This document shows positions 32,831 through 42,847 of a stretch of 44,113 nucleotides of DNA, piece by piece. Source of the DNA: Candidatus Hydrogenedentota bacterium (GTDB lineage Bacteria; Hydrogenedentota; Hydrogenedentia; Hydrogenedentales; SLHB01); contig JACRLJ010000119.1 in assembly GCA_016215105.1 (NCBI GenBank), positions 1-44,113 on the forward strand. The letters run 5' to 3'. Numbering within the stretch: the stretch's first letter is position 1; the number at the start of each line of letters is the position of its first letter. The position numbers and the translations under genes were made by a program. The notes under the pieces are model-generated. The model ran no database searches. It was given only the letters and a program-made list of their open reading frames with translations, and was not told the DNA's origin.

Positions 32831-35800
32831 ATGCGGACCAATGAGCCCCGAAAGGGGATTGAGCGCAAGATACTCACGTCTATTCTGATCGTGGGTATTC
32901 TGCCGATGGCGGTCGCGCTTTTCATTGGATTCATTTCGGCGCGCGAAGGCCAAAGTTCCGCGATCGAGCAGAATCTTGCCAATGCTGCGTTTAACAAAGC
33001 GCAGGGCGTACTTCTCGCGTCAAAATCGCGCTTGCGTACGGTTACGATACTCGCCTCTGATGCACGCGTGTTGGATGCGCTTGGACCGAGTCCGCAGAAT
33101 GCGCCGCGCGCAACCCCCCAGGCTCCGGAACTTGATTCCTTACAGGCTCTGCTGCGTCGTGAGGCGCATGGCGCGATTGACGATGGTCCGTCGGTATGCA
33201 GCGTGTACGACCCGCAAGGAATATTGCTCGCAACATCGGATCAATCAGCGGCCTCCACGGACCGGACGGTCCCCAATTGGGTTGGCCACGTTCATGGCGC
33301 TACTTTTGTGGGCGTCAAGTATGATGCGAGTAGCCAGCGGTATATGGTCCAAGCGGTGGCGCCGGTTTTTGCGCAGAACGGGGGCCAACCGCTTGGATAC
33401 GTTTCTGAGCTTCTCGGCATCAATACCCTGCTCACGTACGCTCTGGGGTCGGGGTCGCCTACGGCCGCGCGGCGGGCCGGGGTTGACCGCTACCAAATCG
33501 CCTACCTTGAGGGTGACAAGATGCTCGTGTCAAGTCTTGAGCAGAAATCACCGAGCGACAGTCCAAGCCTCATCACACAAGACGCTGACCCGGAACTGCG
33601 AAAGGCTATCGAGTCCGATCCGTCGGGTGGCCCCCACTCCCTTTATATCAAACGTTATCAAGGGATGGAGCGCCCTGCAAGCGTATTTGCCGCGTATCAG
33701 GAGCTGTTTCCAACGCAGGGCATTTACATTGTAGTTCACCGATCGGCCGCATCCGTATTCACGAACATCTACCGCGGCGCATTGGTGGCGCTGTTCGGAT
33801 CGGCGATCGGCATCGCCGTGCTTTGTCTGTTCGCATACCGCAATGTACACAACAATATCGTGCGCCCGGTGTCGCTATTGAATGACGGCGCGCAGATCAT
33901 TGGGCAAGGCGACCTCGAGCTCAAGTTGAAGATTGGCACCGGTGACGAAATCGAGGAGCTGGCTGATTCGTTCAACAAGATGGCGCTGGCGCTGAAGCGC
34001 AACATTCGGCAGCTCGAGGAATCGGAAGAGAAGTACCGCAGCCTCATTACGTCGATGCGTGATGGCATTTTTCAGACCGATCCTGACGGGGTTATCGGGT
34101 TTCTGAATCCGGCGGGCGTGGAAGTCTTCGGCTATACCCGAGTTCAGGACGCGATTGGCCAGAACTTGCGCGAGGTGTTTCTCGAGGAACTTGATTATGC
34201 ACGGATGTCCGGCGAGCTAGACAATAAGGGGTACATCGAGCGGACGCGCGTGTGGATGAAGCGGCGCGATGGCCGGGCAATCTGCGTGGAGCTTTCGGGC
34301 AACCGCGTGGTGGACGACTATGGCGCCGCAGTTGGAACCGAGGGAATCTTCCGGGACGTCACAAAGAGCGTCCGCCTGGAGCAAGAGGCGCGCGAGCGCT
34401 CGGAACGCATCAGCGTCATTAATCAAATAGCGAACGTAATCAATTCGAGCCTCGAGTCCGGCCGCGTGTATGAGAACCTGGTTGTCGAGTTGAAGAAACT
34501 CGTGGGATTTGACTACGCCGCGCTGGCGCTGCTCAACGAGCGCGGTGACGCGTTTGTCACCCGCCGGTTGTGGCCGGCGCAGGAATTGAGCCTTGGCCGT
34601 TCGTATTCGCTGGACGACGAGAAGTCATGCGAGGCGTGGGTGGCCCGTCAACGTGAATGCCTAGTGGTGGACGACCTCGCTTCTCCGGAGTCGCCGTTTG
34701 CGGAACAATATCCACCGCTCACACGGAGTTGCTTGTGTGTACCCTTGTACGCGTCAGGTCGGATCATAGGCACGGTGAATCTAGGTGCGAACGCCGCGTT
34801 CTCATTTTCCAAGCACGATATTGAAGTGCTGGAGCAGATGGCGCCTCACGTGGCGGTAGCCATACGGAACGCGCAATTGCTCGAGAACTTGCAGCAGTCT
34901 CTCGAGGAAGTGACACGCGCGCGCGAAAAGCTGCACGAGGCGAACGAGGAACTCAAGACGTTGGACGAGATGAAGACGAACCTGCTGTCCAACGTATCTC
35001 ACGAATTGCGTACCCCGCTAGTCGCCGTCATGGGGTATACTGACATGATATACAATGGGAAGGGCGGCCCTGTCACGGATACGCAGAAGGAGTATCTGGG
35101 GATAAGTCTGCGAAATATCGAACGGCTGGTCACGTTGATCGAGAATTTGCTCGATTTTTCGCGGCTGCATCGCGGCGCTGAAACGCTCGTGTACGACACG
35201 CTCGACTTGGTGGACTGCGCCCGTGGAAGCATCCAGATTATGCAGCCGCTTTCGGACAGCCGCGAGATCGAACTTGAGCTTATTACGTCGGACGAAACCA
35301 TTCTGGTTGAAGGTGATAAGGGGAAACTGGGGCAGGTATTTAATAACCTCCTTTCCAACGCGGTCAAGTTCAACCACAACGGCGGACAGGTCATTATCGA
35401 ATTGCGGCGGGGCGAGGAGACGGTGGACGTAACTGTGTCCGACACGGGCATCGGAATTCCGGCGGAGGCGATAGACAAGGTGTTTACCCGTTTCTATCAG
35501 GTTGACGGTTCGTCGACTCGGAAGTATGGCGGCACGGGCATTGGGCTTTCGATCGCTCAAGATATCGTGAGCCTGCACGGCAGCCGCATTACGCTCACCA
35601 GCGAAGTTGGGAAAGGCACCACCTTCCGATTCGCGTTGCCGCTTACGGGCGCGCGTCCTGAATCCAGCGGGGCGCAGTCTGGCGAGCCAATTCCGAAGGA
35701 GACCCATCTGCTGATTGAAGTGGTGACGCCAGACCGGGCGCTTGGCGCGCAGGTACGCGCGCTGCTTGGCCCCGAAGGCATGGACGTGATCCACGCGGTC

Positions 35801-36463
35801 AATCCGTCGAACGCGGTCGCGCTCGCGCTTAAGCACAGTCCCGACTGTATCCTTGTGGACTCCGCGTCAGGTACGCGAGGACACGCGATACTCGATGAGC
35901 TTCTCGCGCACCCGGTATCGGGCTCACTTCCGATCATTGTCCTCACCAATGACGATGAGTTGTATGGGTGTTACCGCTCTGTTGTGGCGGCGCGCATCAA
36001 GCGGGGGTTCCGCAAGAGCAGCCTGTTGAGTTCAATCCACTATGCCCTCAGCCAAGGCATGGCGATCGGCGAACCCTTTGGGGACAAGGTGCTCTGCGTA
36101 GATGATGACCCCGAGATCCGGGTATTCATCGGGCGCTGCCTCGCAGGGGAAGGCTACACCGTAGATGGGTGTGGTTCGGGCGAAGAGGCCTTGTCGTTAG
36201 CCGCCAGCCACGAATACGGGCTAATTCTTCTGGATATTGCAATGCCGGGCATGGACGGGTGGGAGACGTGCCGGCGGATCAAGTCGGATCCGTCGTTAGC
36301 GGGTATCAAGGTTTACATGGTTACAGCGAAACCGGTGGACCGCAAGTCTCCGCGCGCGCAGGAAGTTGGCGCGGACGGCTATCTGGTCAAGCCATTCAAG
36401 GCCGAGGATTTGCTGGAAATGGTCCAAGGGCTTGAGACCTTCCGCGGCGCGCGGGAGACGTAG
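32831..36463 (+). CDS. Hybrid sensor histidine kinase (sensor-HAMP-PAS-GAF-HisKA-HATPase-REC-REC)
   Basis: 1210-residue inner-membrane kinase. Order: membrane helix (about 16-36), periplasmic sensor of dCache type (about 40-315), second helix (about 318-336), HAMP (338-392), PAS (400-520), GAF (535-690), a coiled coil, HisKA with His724 in NVSHELRTPL, and an ATPase domain with NNLLSNAVKF, DTGIGIP and YGGTGIGLSI. Then come two receivers. The first (about 975-1085) is degenerate: it lacks the acidic pair and has Arg-Lys in place of the conserved Lys context. The second has LCVDDDPEIR, Asp1135 in LLDIAMPGMDGW and VKPFKAED. It probably passes phosphate to the HTH-receiver protein upstream or an unlinked output. 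Its stop shares one base with the ABC gene start (TAGTG). Confidence 0.93.
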   Translation: MRTNEPRKGIERKILTSILIVGILPMAVALFIGFISAREGQSSAIEQNLANAAFNKAQGVLLASKSRLRTVTILASDARVLDALGPSPQNAPRATPQAPELDSLQALLRREAHGAIDDGPSVCSVYDPQGILLATSDQSAASTDRTVPNWVGHVHGATFVGVKYDASSQRYMVQAVAPVFAQNGGQPLGYVSELLGINTLLTYALGSGSPTAARRAGVDRYQIAYLEGDKMLVSSLEQKSPSDSPSLITQDADPELRKAIESDPSGGPHSLYIKRYQGMERPASVFAAYQELFPTQGIYIVVHRSAASVFTNIYRGALVALFGSAIGIAVLCLFAYRNVHNNIVRPVSLLNDGAQIIGQGDLELKLKIGTGDEIEELADSFNKMALALKRNIRQLEESEEKYRSLITSMRDGIFQTDPDGVIGFLNPAGVEVFGYTRVQDAIGQNLREVFLEELDYARMSGELDNKGYIERTRVWMKRRDGRAICVELSGNRVVDDYGAAVGTEGIFRDVTKSVRLEQEARERSERISVINQIANVINSSLESGRVYENLVVELKKLVGFDYAALALLNERGDAFVTRRLWPAQELSLGRSYSLDDEKSCEAWVARQRECLVVDDLASPESPFAEQYPPLTRSCLCVPLYASGRIIGTVNLGANAAFSFSKHDIEVLEQMAPHVAVAIRNAQLLENLQQSLEEVTRAREKLHEANEELKTLDEMKTNLLSNVSHELRTPLVAVMGYTDMIYNGKGGPVTDTQKEYLGISLRNIERLVTLIENLLDFSRLHRGAETLVYDTLDLVDCARGSIQIMQPLSDSREIELELITSDETILVEGDKGKLGQVFNNLLSNAVKFNHNGGQVIIELRRGEETVDVTVSDTGIGIPAEAIDKVFTRFYQVDGSSTRKYGGTGIGLSIAQDIVSLHGSRITLTSEVGKGTTFRFALPLTGARPESSGAQSGEPIPKETHLLIEVVTPDRALGAQVRALLGPEGMDVIHAVNPSNAVALALKHSPDCILVDSASGTRGHAILDELLAHPVSGSLPIIVLTNDDELYGCYRSVVAARIKRGFRKSSLLSSIHYALSQGMAIGEPFGDKVLCVDDDPEIRVFIGRCLAGEGYTVDGCGSGEEALSLAASHEYGLILLDIAMPGMDGWETCRRIKSDPSLAGIKVYMVTAKPVDRKSPRAQEVGADGYLVKPFKAEDLLEMVQGLETFRGARET

Positions 36464-38173
36464 TGGTGTCTGCCGCTTCGGGTAACGTCGTGCCCGGTCA
36501 ACCGTTTCGCACACTTCTTCGATACAGCCTTCCCTACTGGAAAGACTTCGCGATTGGCGGCTCCCTTGCGATTCTGTTTGTCTTCATTGGCTTGGGGCTA
36601 CCCTACGTGCTTCGCCTGGCAGTCAACCAATTTGACGCCGGAACGATGTCCGCGAGCTATCTCTGGGCTTATTTCGCCGGACTGCTCGTAATCGCCTTGG
36701 CCACCGGCGCGGCCCGGTACTGGCAGCGCATGCTCATGATCGGCGCTTCCCGCAAGTTTGAGTACGACCTCCGTAACGATTATTTCCAGCATATTCAGCG
36801 CTTGTCTCAGGATTTCTTCCATCGCACCAAGACCGGGGATATCGTCGCGCGCGCGACAAACGACCTCGACTATGTGCGCTCCTTTGTGGGGCCGGGCGTG
36901 ATGGGCACAGTGGACTTAATCCGGCTTCCGTTCACGTTAGCGTGGATGATCTATCTAAGCCCCAAACTTACCGTAATCTCACTGATGCCCCTCCCCATCG
37001 TGTCTCTAGTTGTCTACTTCTTCGTCGTGTATATCAACCACCAGTCCAAGACGGTGCAGGAGCAGTTTTCGACTTTGTCGAACCGCGCACAGGAAAATCT
37101 CGCGGGCGCGCGCGTCGTCAAAGCGTACAGCGCGGCCGGGCGGGAACTGCGGGACTTTCAGGGCGATTGCGCCGCTTACATGCGCGAGAATATGAAACTC
37201 GCGGCGATGACCTCGCTCGCATGGCCGTTGATCGGCTTCATGATAGGGGCCATCATGATGCTGGTGATGTGGCAAGGCGGCGTCATGGTCATTCGCGGCG
37301 CGATCAACCGGGGAGACTTGATCGGGTTCATCGTCTGTTTTGCGCTGCTGGCCGATCCGCTCGTTAGTTTTGGATGGGTCCTCACGCTTTATCAGCGGGG
37401 CGCGGTAGGCATGAACCGTATCGCGGAGTTTCTACTTGAAGAACCGTCTATCCAGGACACGCTCGACACGCGGCGCGATATTGAGACCCTGACCGGCGCG
37501 GTACGCTTCGATCGTGTCAGCTTCGGTTATGGCAGCGCCACCGTGCTCCATGACATCAGCTTTGACGTGGCCGCGGGGAAAACCGTGGCCATTGTAGGGC
37601 CTACCGGGTCCGGAAAATCGAGTATTGTCTCGCTCCTTACACGGGAATACGATCCCACTTCGGGCACGGTGTCGATCGATGGGATCGGCCTGCGTGAAAT
37701 TCCGGTGCGTGTATTACGCGGAACATTCGGATACGTTCCACAGGACACGTTCTTGTTTTCAGACAGCATTCACGCCAACCTAGCGTTTGGTCGCCCTGAT
37801 GCTACGCGGATACGACACCTTGCTCGGCGAACGCGGGGTCAACTTGTCGGGCGGACAAAAGCAGCGCTTGGCGATCGCTCGCGCGGTTCTCCGGGACCCG
37901 AAGATTCTCATTCTTGACGATGCCCTTTCGAGCGTGGATACCCATACGGAAGAGCGGATACTGCGGCGGCTCAAAGACGTAACAGCGACCCGCACGACAG
38001 TCCTCATTTCTCACCGTGTCTCGACGATTCGGCATGCCGATCTCATCTTGGTATTGCGCGATGGACAAATCGTCGAACGCGGTTCCCATGACGCTCTTGT
38101 GGCTCAGGCGGGCCTCTATGCGGACATGTACACGCGGCAACTCCTTGAAGATGAGTTGGAGGATGAAGCGTGA
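36463..38173 (+). pseudogene. ABC exporter subunit (first of a heterodimer), frame broken in the ATPase
   Basis: A half-transporter with six membrane helices and an ATPase, read in two frames. Frame 1 (GTG 36463 to about 37810) covers the membrane domain, Walker A GPTGSGKSS (from residue 379) and the Q-loop YVPQDTFLFSDSI. Frame 2 (about 37808-38173) gives [20 protein letters not shown], Walker [12 protein letters not shown] and the H-loop SHRVST. About 23 residues that should lie between GRPDA and GYDTL are missing, and the frame changes. Walker B ends in Asp instead of the catalytic Glu, typical of the degenerate partner in heterodimeric exporters. Left as it stands, frame 1 ends at 37917 without the signature motif. 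A real lesion would abolish the exporter; otherwise the assembly is wrong. Confidence 0.85.
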
Positions 38174-40023
38174 CCGAAGGCTATCACGTTGAAGACGAGT
38201 TGCAGGAGCGGGCCTACGACGCTCGATTAATGCGCCGTCTATTGCAGTATTTGCGCCCCTTCAAGACCTACATGGTCTTCGCGACGCTGCTGCTCGTGGG
38301 CGCGACGGTTCTTTCGAGCGCGGTACCCGCTTTGAGCAAGATCGCATTGGACACGTATATCGCCGACCCATCAAGCGCGCCGGCTACGTCCGGGATGCCC
38401 CTAGATATCGCTTCGGCCCGCGTACGCAATGAGCACGGCCTGGCGGCGCTCACCGCGCTGATCGTAGGGCTGATGGTCGCCGAGGGGCTAGTCCGGTATC
38501 TTCAGATGCTGCTCGTCGCATACGTCGGGCAAAAGACGATGCTCGAAATGCGGGTCGGCGTGTTTTCGCACCTGCAACGGATGTCGTTGCGTTTTCTCGA
38601 TAAGAATCCCGTGGGCCGCCTGATGACCCGAGTAACCAGCGACGTCGAGAACATCCAAGAGACGATCGTGAACGGAGTGGTCCAGGTCTTGAGCGATCTG
38701 TTCACGATTGTGGGTGTCCTCGGGTTTATGTTGTGGATGAATTGGCCGCTCGCGCTTCTGACGTTGACGACGGTACCACTGGTTTACCTGACGAGCCTGA
38801 TTTTCCGAAAGTATGCGCGAAAGTCCTATCTCGACATACGGAAAAAGATCGCGCGCGTAAACGCCTTCCTCCAAGAAAACGTTACCGGGATGCGGGTGGT
38901 GCAGCTCTTTGGACGGGAACAACAGAATTACGAGGAGTACGAGCGCCGTAACGCCGATCACCGTGACGAGTGGATTCGACAAGTGCGGAACTACGCCTAC
39001 TATTTCCCGACGGTGGATTTCCTGGGCTCTTTGGCGATAGCGCTGATTATTCTTTTCGGGGGCTACCAGATACTCCGCGCCACACAACAGGGGACGGGGC
39101 TGGCGTCCGTCGGGATGTTGTTCGCCTTCGTGCAGTACTCTGATCGCATTTTTGGGCCGATTCGCGGCTTGGCCGATAAGTACAACCTTTTGCAGGCGGC
39201 CATGGCGTCGTCGGAGCGCGTGTTTCAGCTTTTGGATACGCCCGAGGACGTGGCGGACAAGCCAGACGCCGTACCGTGCAGTCACCTCGAGGGCCGCGTT
39301 GAATTCAAGAATGTGTGGTTCGCCTATGAATCGGAGCAATGGGTCCTCAAGGACATCAATCTCCGCATTGAACCTGGTGAACGCATTGCCATTGTCGGCC
39401 ACACCGGCGCGGGGAAGAGCACGTTCATTAGCCTCTTGAGCCGGTTTTACGACGTACAGCGCGGGGCCATCCTGGCCGACGGGGTCGATGTATGCGATTA
39501 CGAACAGGAGTCGCTCCGCAAGAACATTGGCGTGGTGTTGCAGGATGTGTTTCTTTTTTCCGGGTCCATCGAGCGGAATATACGTCTCGGTGATGAGACG
39601 ATGACGGACGAACACGTCCGGGCGTGCGCGCGATACGTCAATGCGGCAGGCTTCATCGAAAAGCGGCCGGAAGGGTACGATTACGACGTTGGCGAACGTG
39701 GCGGAAACCTTTCGACCGGACAGCGGCAGTTGCTTGCGTTTGCTCGGACGTTGGCTCATAACCCGCGAATCCTCGTACTGGACGAGGCGACATCGAGCGT
39801 GGACACCGAAACGGAAGCGCTGATCCAGGACGCCATCGCCAAACTGATGGAAGGCCGCACGTGCATCGTCATCGCGCACCGGCTATCGACGGTTCAGCAC
39901 GCGGACCGCATCGTGGTCGTGCACCACGGGGAGATCCGGGAGATCGGCACGCACCAGGAACTGCTGGTAAAGAGGGGGCTGTATTACACGCTTTACCAAC
40001 TGCAATACCAAGATCAGGCCTAA
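38170..40023 (+). CDS. ABC exporter subunit (second of a heterodimer)
   Basis: 617-residue half-transporter: a six-helix membrane domain (about 25-345) and an ATPase (about 375-610). The ATPase has Walker [10 protein letters not shown] (from residue 410), Q-loop [12 protein letters not shown], a signature altered to LSTGQRQ, Walker [12 protein letters not shown] with the catalytic Glu, and H-loop AHRLST. The canonical Walker B here, the altered signature, and the opposite pattern in the preceding subunit fit a heterodimer with one working and one degenerate ATP site. Starts with GTG at 38170, overlapping the first subunit by 4 bases (GTGA). The substrate cannot be read from sequence; the kinase in the same operon suggests a regulated export or lipid-flipping role. 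Confidence 0.92.
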   Translation: MTEGYHVEDELQERAYDARLMRRLLQYLRPFKTYMVFATLLLVGATVLSSAVPALSKIALDTYIADPSSAPATSGMPLDIASARVRNEHGLAALTALIVGLMVAEGLVRYLQMLLVAYVGQKTMLEMRVGVFSHLQRMSLRFLDKNPVGRLMTRVTSDVENIQETIVNGVVQVLSDLFTIVGVLGFMLWMNWPLALLTLTTVPLVYLTSLIFRKYARKSYLDIRKKIARVNAFLQENVTGMRVVQLFGREQQNYEEYERRNADHRDEWIRQVRNYAYYFPTVDFLGSLAIALIILFGGYQILRATQQGTGLASVGMLFAFVQYSDRIFGPIRGLADKYNLLQAAMASSERVFQLLDTPEDVADKPDAVPCSHLEGRVEFKNVWFAYESEQWVLKDINLRIEPGERIAIVGHTGAGKSTFISLLSRFYDVQRGAILADGVDVCDYEQESLRKNIGVVLQDVFLFSGSIERNIRLGDETMTDEHVRACARYVNAAGFIEKRPEGYDYDVGERGGNLSTGQRQLLAFARTLAHNPRILVLDEATSSVDTETEALIQDAIAKLMEGRTCIVIAHRLSTVQHADRIVVVHHGEIREIGTHQELLVKRGLYYTLYQLQYQDQA

Positions 40024-40066
40024 GTCTGAACTTAGAGCCCCTACCAAGACGTCATGCGAGCACTCC

Positions 40067-40086
40067 GGCGGCTGAGGACAGCCGCC
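40067..40086. repeat. Dispersed hairpin element, copy 3
   Basis: GGCGGCTG-AGGA-CAGCCGCC followed by CTCCC: the same element as at 26207-26226, with A/T pairs replaced by C/G on both arms. It lies between the convergent ABC and glycosidase-like genes, 43 bases after the ABC stop, and could end transcription or protect message ends from both sides. Confidence 0.85.
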
Positions 40087-40113
40087 CTCCCGTTTGCCAC
40101 GACCAGGAAGCCC

Positions 40114-41637
40114 TTAGCGGTTGGCTTCGATAAATTGTTGAAGCGCGGCGAACTTGGGCGCCTGATCTAGTGGCTGTCCAAGGTACTCTTCCGCTCCCCA
40201 TCGTCCCCACTTGCCGAAGTTGCTGGTATTGACGAAGTGCATAAATAGCCCACCACCCGCTTGTTTCCACGCGGTGAGGTAGTCGGCGTACAGCGCGCCG
40301 ATGCGCGGGTCGCGATTGAATGCGTCGAACAAGGCGTTGATGGTGTTATTGTTCTCAACACCCTGGTAACCGACAAGGTGCTGGCCCCCTTCGTAGGCGA
40401 CCAGGCGGACACCGAACTTCTTGGCCACGGCCGCCTGCTGCTTCATCCACGAGATGCTCATGGCAAGCCCACCGGGGTCATTACGCATATAATCGAAAAG
40501 CTGGTCTATGGACATGGCCTGAACGGCGCCTTGATCGTCGGGGCCGACGGCTCGCCCAAAATACGGCGCAATGGCGAGCGCATCGGTGTGTTCGAAGGCT
40601 TTGTTGAACTTGAGTACCTGCTCGGAAGTCCAGGAACTTGCGGCCTGAGCGGCCATTACGCGCACGAGTGTAGTGTGACCGCTGTAGACTTGTTCGAAGA
40701 CGTTGAATACCTGAACGCTGCGTTGGGAGTAGAACTGCAGCGCCGCGCCGAAGGCGTTCGTGGTGAGTCCCAGTTGGAGGCCCTGCGCCTCGGCGTACTT
40801 GTATTGCGGGAACGCGGTGTTCCAGACCTCGTTTGAGTATTCAATGTGCGGCGTCAGCCCCGGCGCCAAACAGCGGCGTATAAGTTCCGCCATCTGAGAC
40901 ACGTAATCATCATCCGCCAAGTGAGGAACATTAAACCATGGATCGGCATGGAGAAGGTTCGCCAAAGAGCACATAATCTCGAGCGGAATTCCTCTACCCC
41001 TCCAGCGCGCGTCGGCTAGGTCTGGACGCCCTTCAAACTCTTGCTGCGAAGATCCATTGGTTCCCATCCAGTCCATGAAGCGCAACGCACGATAGTTCTT
41101 GATGCTGGCCAGGAAAGCGGGGTGAAAGACTTGCTTGGCGCAGGTCTGCTCAAAGGTCTTGAACGAACCGTGCGGACAGTCTTTCGCGTCAATCCACCAC
41201 GAATAGGGTTCCTCCGGCGCGCCGCCGCCCGGCATGATCACGCGAATGTTGCGGATATAGTCCGCCGGATCGGTGGCGGTAATCTCCAAGCGTAGTTGAA
41301 CTCTCGGACTCACCGTGATCACATCGCGCCCCTCGGGACTCCAGTCCGACGGCCCGGTAAGGTTGGTTCCCAGGATTGAGCCGTCGTTCGGATGCAACGC
41401 GGAATTGGAAGCGGAATCACTTCCACTGACTTCGCCTCTTGCAGCCCCAGTGGCAGCACTCTCGACGCTCGTGGACGCCGCAGAATCAGAAGCGCGTGCG
41501 GATGTGACAACCATGCGGGAGGCGTCCGTATCACTGCTTGTTGATTTTCCAGCCTTGTCTGCGACGAGCATCACGGCGCCTGCGCCGAAGACGCAGACTA
41601 TTCCCAAACCCCATCGCAAGCGACTTGTACTCATCAT
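40114..41637 (-). CDS. Secreted glycosidase-like/cellulose-binding-type protein with N-terminal gap
   Basis: 507 residues on the reverse strand. A membrane anchor or signal (about 7-25) is followed by a Ser/Ala/Thr-rich linker and a short N-terminal piece with GTNLTGPSDWSPE. Then comes a barrel-like domain with FMDWMGTNGS, IEYSNEVWN and VAYEGGQHL; the Glu in SNEVWN and in YEGGQ are candidate acid/base and nucleophile, as in clan-A glycosidases. This resembles proteins annotated as cellulose-binding in alphaproteobacteria. In those relatives about 90 further residues separate the NLSGPxxWS motif from the ITATDPADxIRNIRV motif. Here the two are joined by only about 18, so a block appears lost without shifting the frame. 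Starts at ATG 41637 or 41634. The only reverse-strand gene seen. Confidence 0.7.
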   Translation of the reverse strand: MMSTSRLRWGLGIVCVFGAGAVMLVADKAGKSTSSDTDASRMVVTSARASDSAASTSVESAATGAARGEVSGSDSASNSALHPNDGSILGTNLTGPSDWSPEGRDVITVSPRVQLRLEITATDPADYIRNIRVIMPGGGAPEEPYSWWIDAKDCPHGSFKTFEQTCAKQVFHPAFLASIKNYRALRFMDWMGTNGSSQQEFEGRPDLADARWRGRGIPLEIMCSLANLLHADPWFNVPHLADDDYVSQMAELIRRCLAPGLTPHIEYSNEVWNTAFPQYKYAEAQGLQLGLTTNAFGAALQFYSQRSVQVFNVFEQVYSGHTTLVRVMAAQAASSWTSEQVLKFNKAFEHTDALAIAPYFGRAVGPDDQGAVQAMSIDQLFDYMRNDPGGLAMSISWMKQQAAVAKKFGVRLVAYEGGQHLVGYQGVENNNTINALFDAFNRDPRIGALYADYLTAWKQAGGGLFMHFVNTSNFGKWGRWGAEEYLGQPLDQAPKFAALQQFIEANR

Positions 41638-41941
41638 GGCGCCACTATTCCCATCCCGCCCAAGGGCGATTGCTACCGGTCGTGCTGATTGCATTCGAAC
41701 AGAGTCGCTACCGCCAGAAGCTGCGGTCAAAGCCGATCAATCTCATCCGCAGAACGCTATCGTGATTGCCGGAAGTCTAAGCTCATGCGAGTACCTTTTC
41801 AAAACAGCCTGGCAAGTCTTGCGAGTTCGTATCGTGCGAAGAGCAAGCCAATGTGTCGTGGTTTGATACCGAACACCTGATATGCGATGATCATTTGGCA
41901 ACTTTCCAAAGTCCAATTTCCAACTCTGAAAGGAGCGTGCC
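41638..41941. other. Divergent spacer
   Basis: Lies between the reverse-strand glycosidase-like gene and the sulfurtransferase gene and must hold both promoters. I see no clear boxes. The last 15 bases carry AAAGGAG, the ribosome site for the sulfurtransferase. No gene recognised. Confidence 0.5.
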
Positions 41942-42847
41942 ATGTCCATTACAGCCGGCGTGATTCTTGCCTTCTTTGGGGTTTCCACTCCAGCGATGTT
42001 GACGTCTACGGATGAACTCGGCCAATTGAAGAATTCGTTGATTGTGGATGCGCGACCGCTCGCCGATTATCAGGCCGGCCACATTCCCGGCGCGGCTCAC
42101 CTTGACGTTACGCAATTGTCCGAGACGCGCAATGGGGTAAAGGGGCTGCTCAAACCGGTCGAGCAGGTTCGCGAAGCGCTTGGAAAAGCGGGTTTGGCCA
42201 TGGACAAGCATATCGTCATCTACTCGTCCATGAAGACCGCGGACGATCTCAAGGACGCTACCCGTCTGTTTTGGATTTTGGACTATCTCGGGTACCCCAA
42301 CATCGCGGTTCTGGACGGGGGCTTCGCAAAGTGGACCGCTGATAAGCGCCCCACCGAAGCCGGTGACTCGCCGGTAAAAGCCGTTGCGCCTCCGGAAGTT
42401 CACGTGCAAGCGAATCGGCTTGCGTCCAAGGAGGACGTACAGAAGTTTCTTGGCGCCAACGCGGGGCTACTTGTTGACCAACGGTCGAAGGAGGAATTCG
42501 GCGGCGAAAAGAAGGCGGAACCGGTGGCGAAACCTGGGCATATTCCGGGGGCAAAGAACGTTCCCGCTACGTCCTTTGTACAGGATAGCGACAAGACTTT
42601 GCTGCCAGGAAAATCTTTGGAAGACTTGCTGAAAGGCAGCGGCATGGCGTCGGACAAGCACACCATCACGTACTGCAACACCGGCCGCCAGGCCAGCGTC
42701 GGTTACTTTGTGATGCGCCTGAGCGGTCACGATAATGTTTCGCTGTACGACGGCTCGATGGCGGAGTGGACGGCGGATTCAAGTTGCCCCGTTGCGACTG
42801 GCACTGCGAGGAAAAAGACTACGGCGACCCCGAAGGAGGCCAAATGA
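41942..42847 (+). CDS. Two-domain sulfurtransferase (rhodanese family)
   Basis: Transfers sulfur from thiosulfate or mercaptopyruvate to a thiol or cyanide acceptor. 301 residues, two rhodanese domains: an inactive first domain (about 25-150, with IVIYSSMKTAD where an active domain would have Cys) and an active second domain (about 165-285) with the persulfide Cys in ITYCNTGRQAS. The loop CNTGRQ differs from the thiosulfate (CRKGxT) and mercaptopyruvate (CGSGxT) types, so the substrate is open. The N-terminus is hydrophobic (AGVILAFFGVSTPAM) and may be an export signal. A Lys/Thr-rich tail ends the protein. The ATG at 41942 has AAAGGAG 7 bases upstream. Overlaps the next gene by 4 bases. Confidence 0.88.
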   Translation: MSITAGVILAFFGVSTPAMLTSTDELGQLKNSLIVDARPLADYQAGHIPGAAHLDVTQLSETRNGVKGLLKPVEQVREALGKAGLAMDKHIVIYSSMKTADDLKDATRLFWILDYLGYPNIAVLDGGFAKWTADKRPTEAGDSPVKAVAPPEVHVQANRLASKEDVQKFLGANAGLLVDQRSKEEFGGEKKAEPVAKPGHIPGAKNVPATSFVQDSDKTLLPGKSLEDLLKGSGMASDKHTITYCNTGRQASVGYFVMRLSGHDNVSLYDGSMAEWTADSSCPVATGTARKKTTATPKEAK

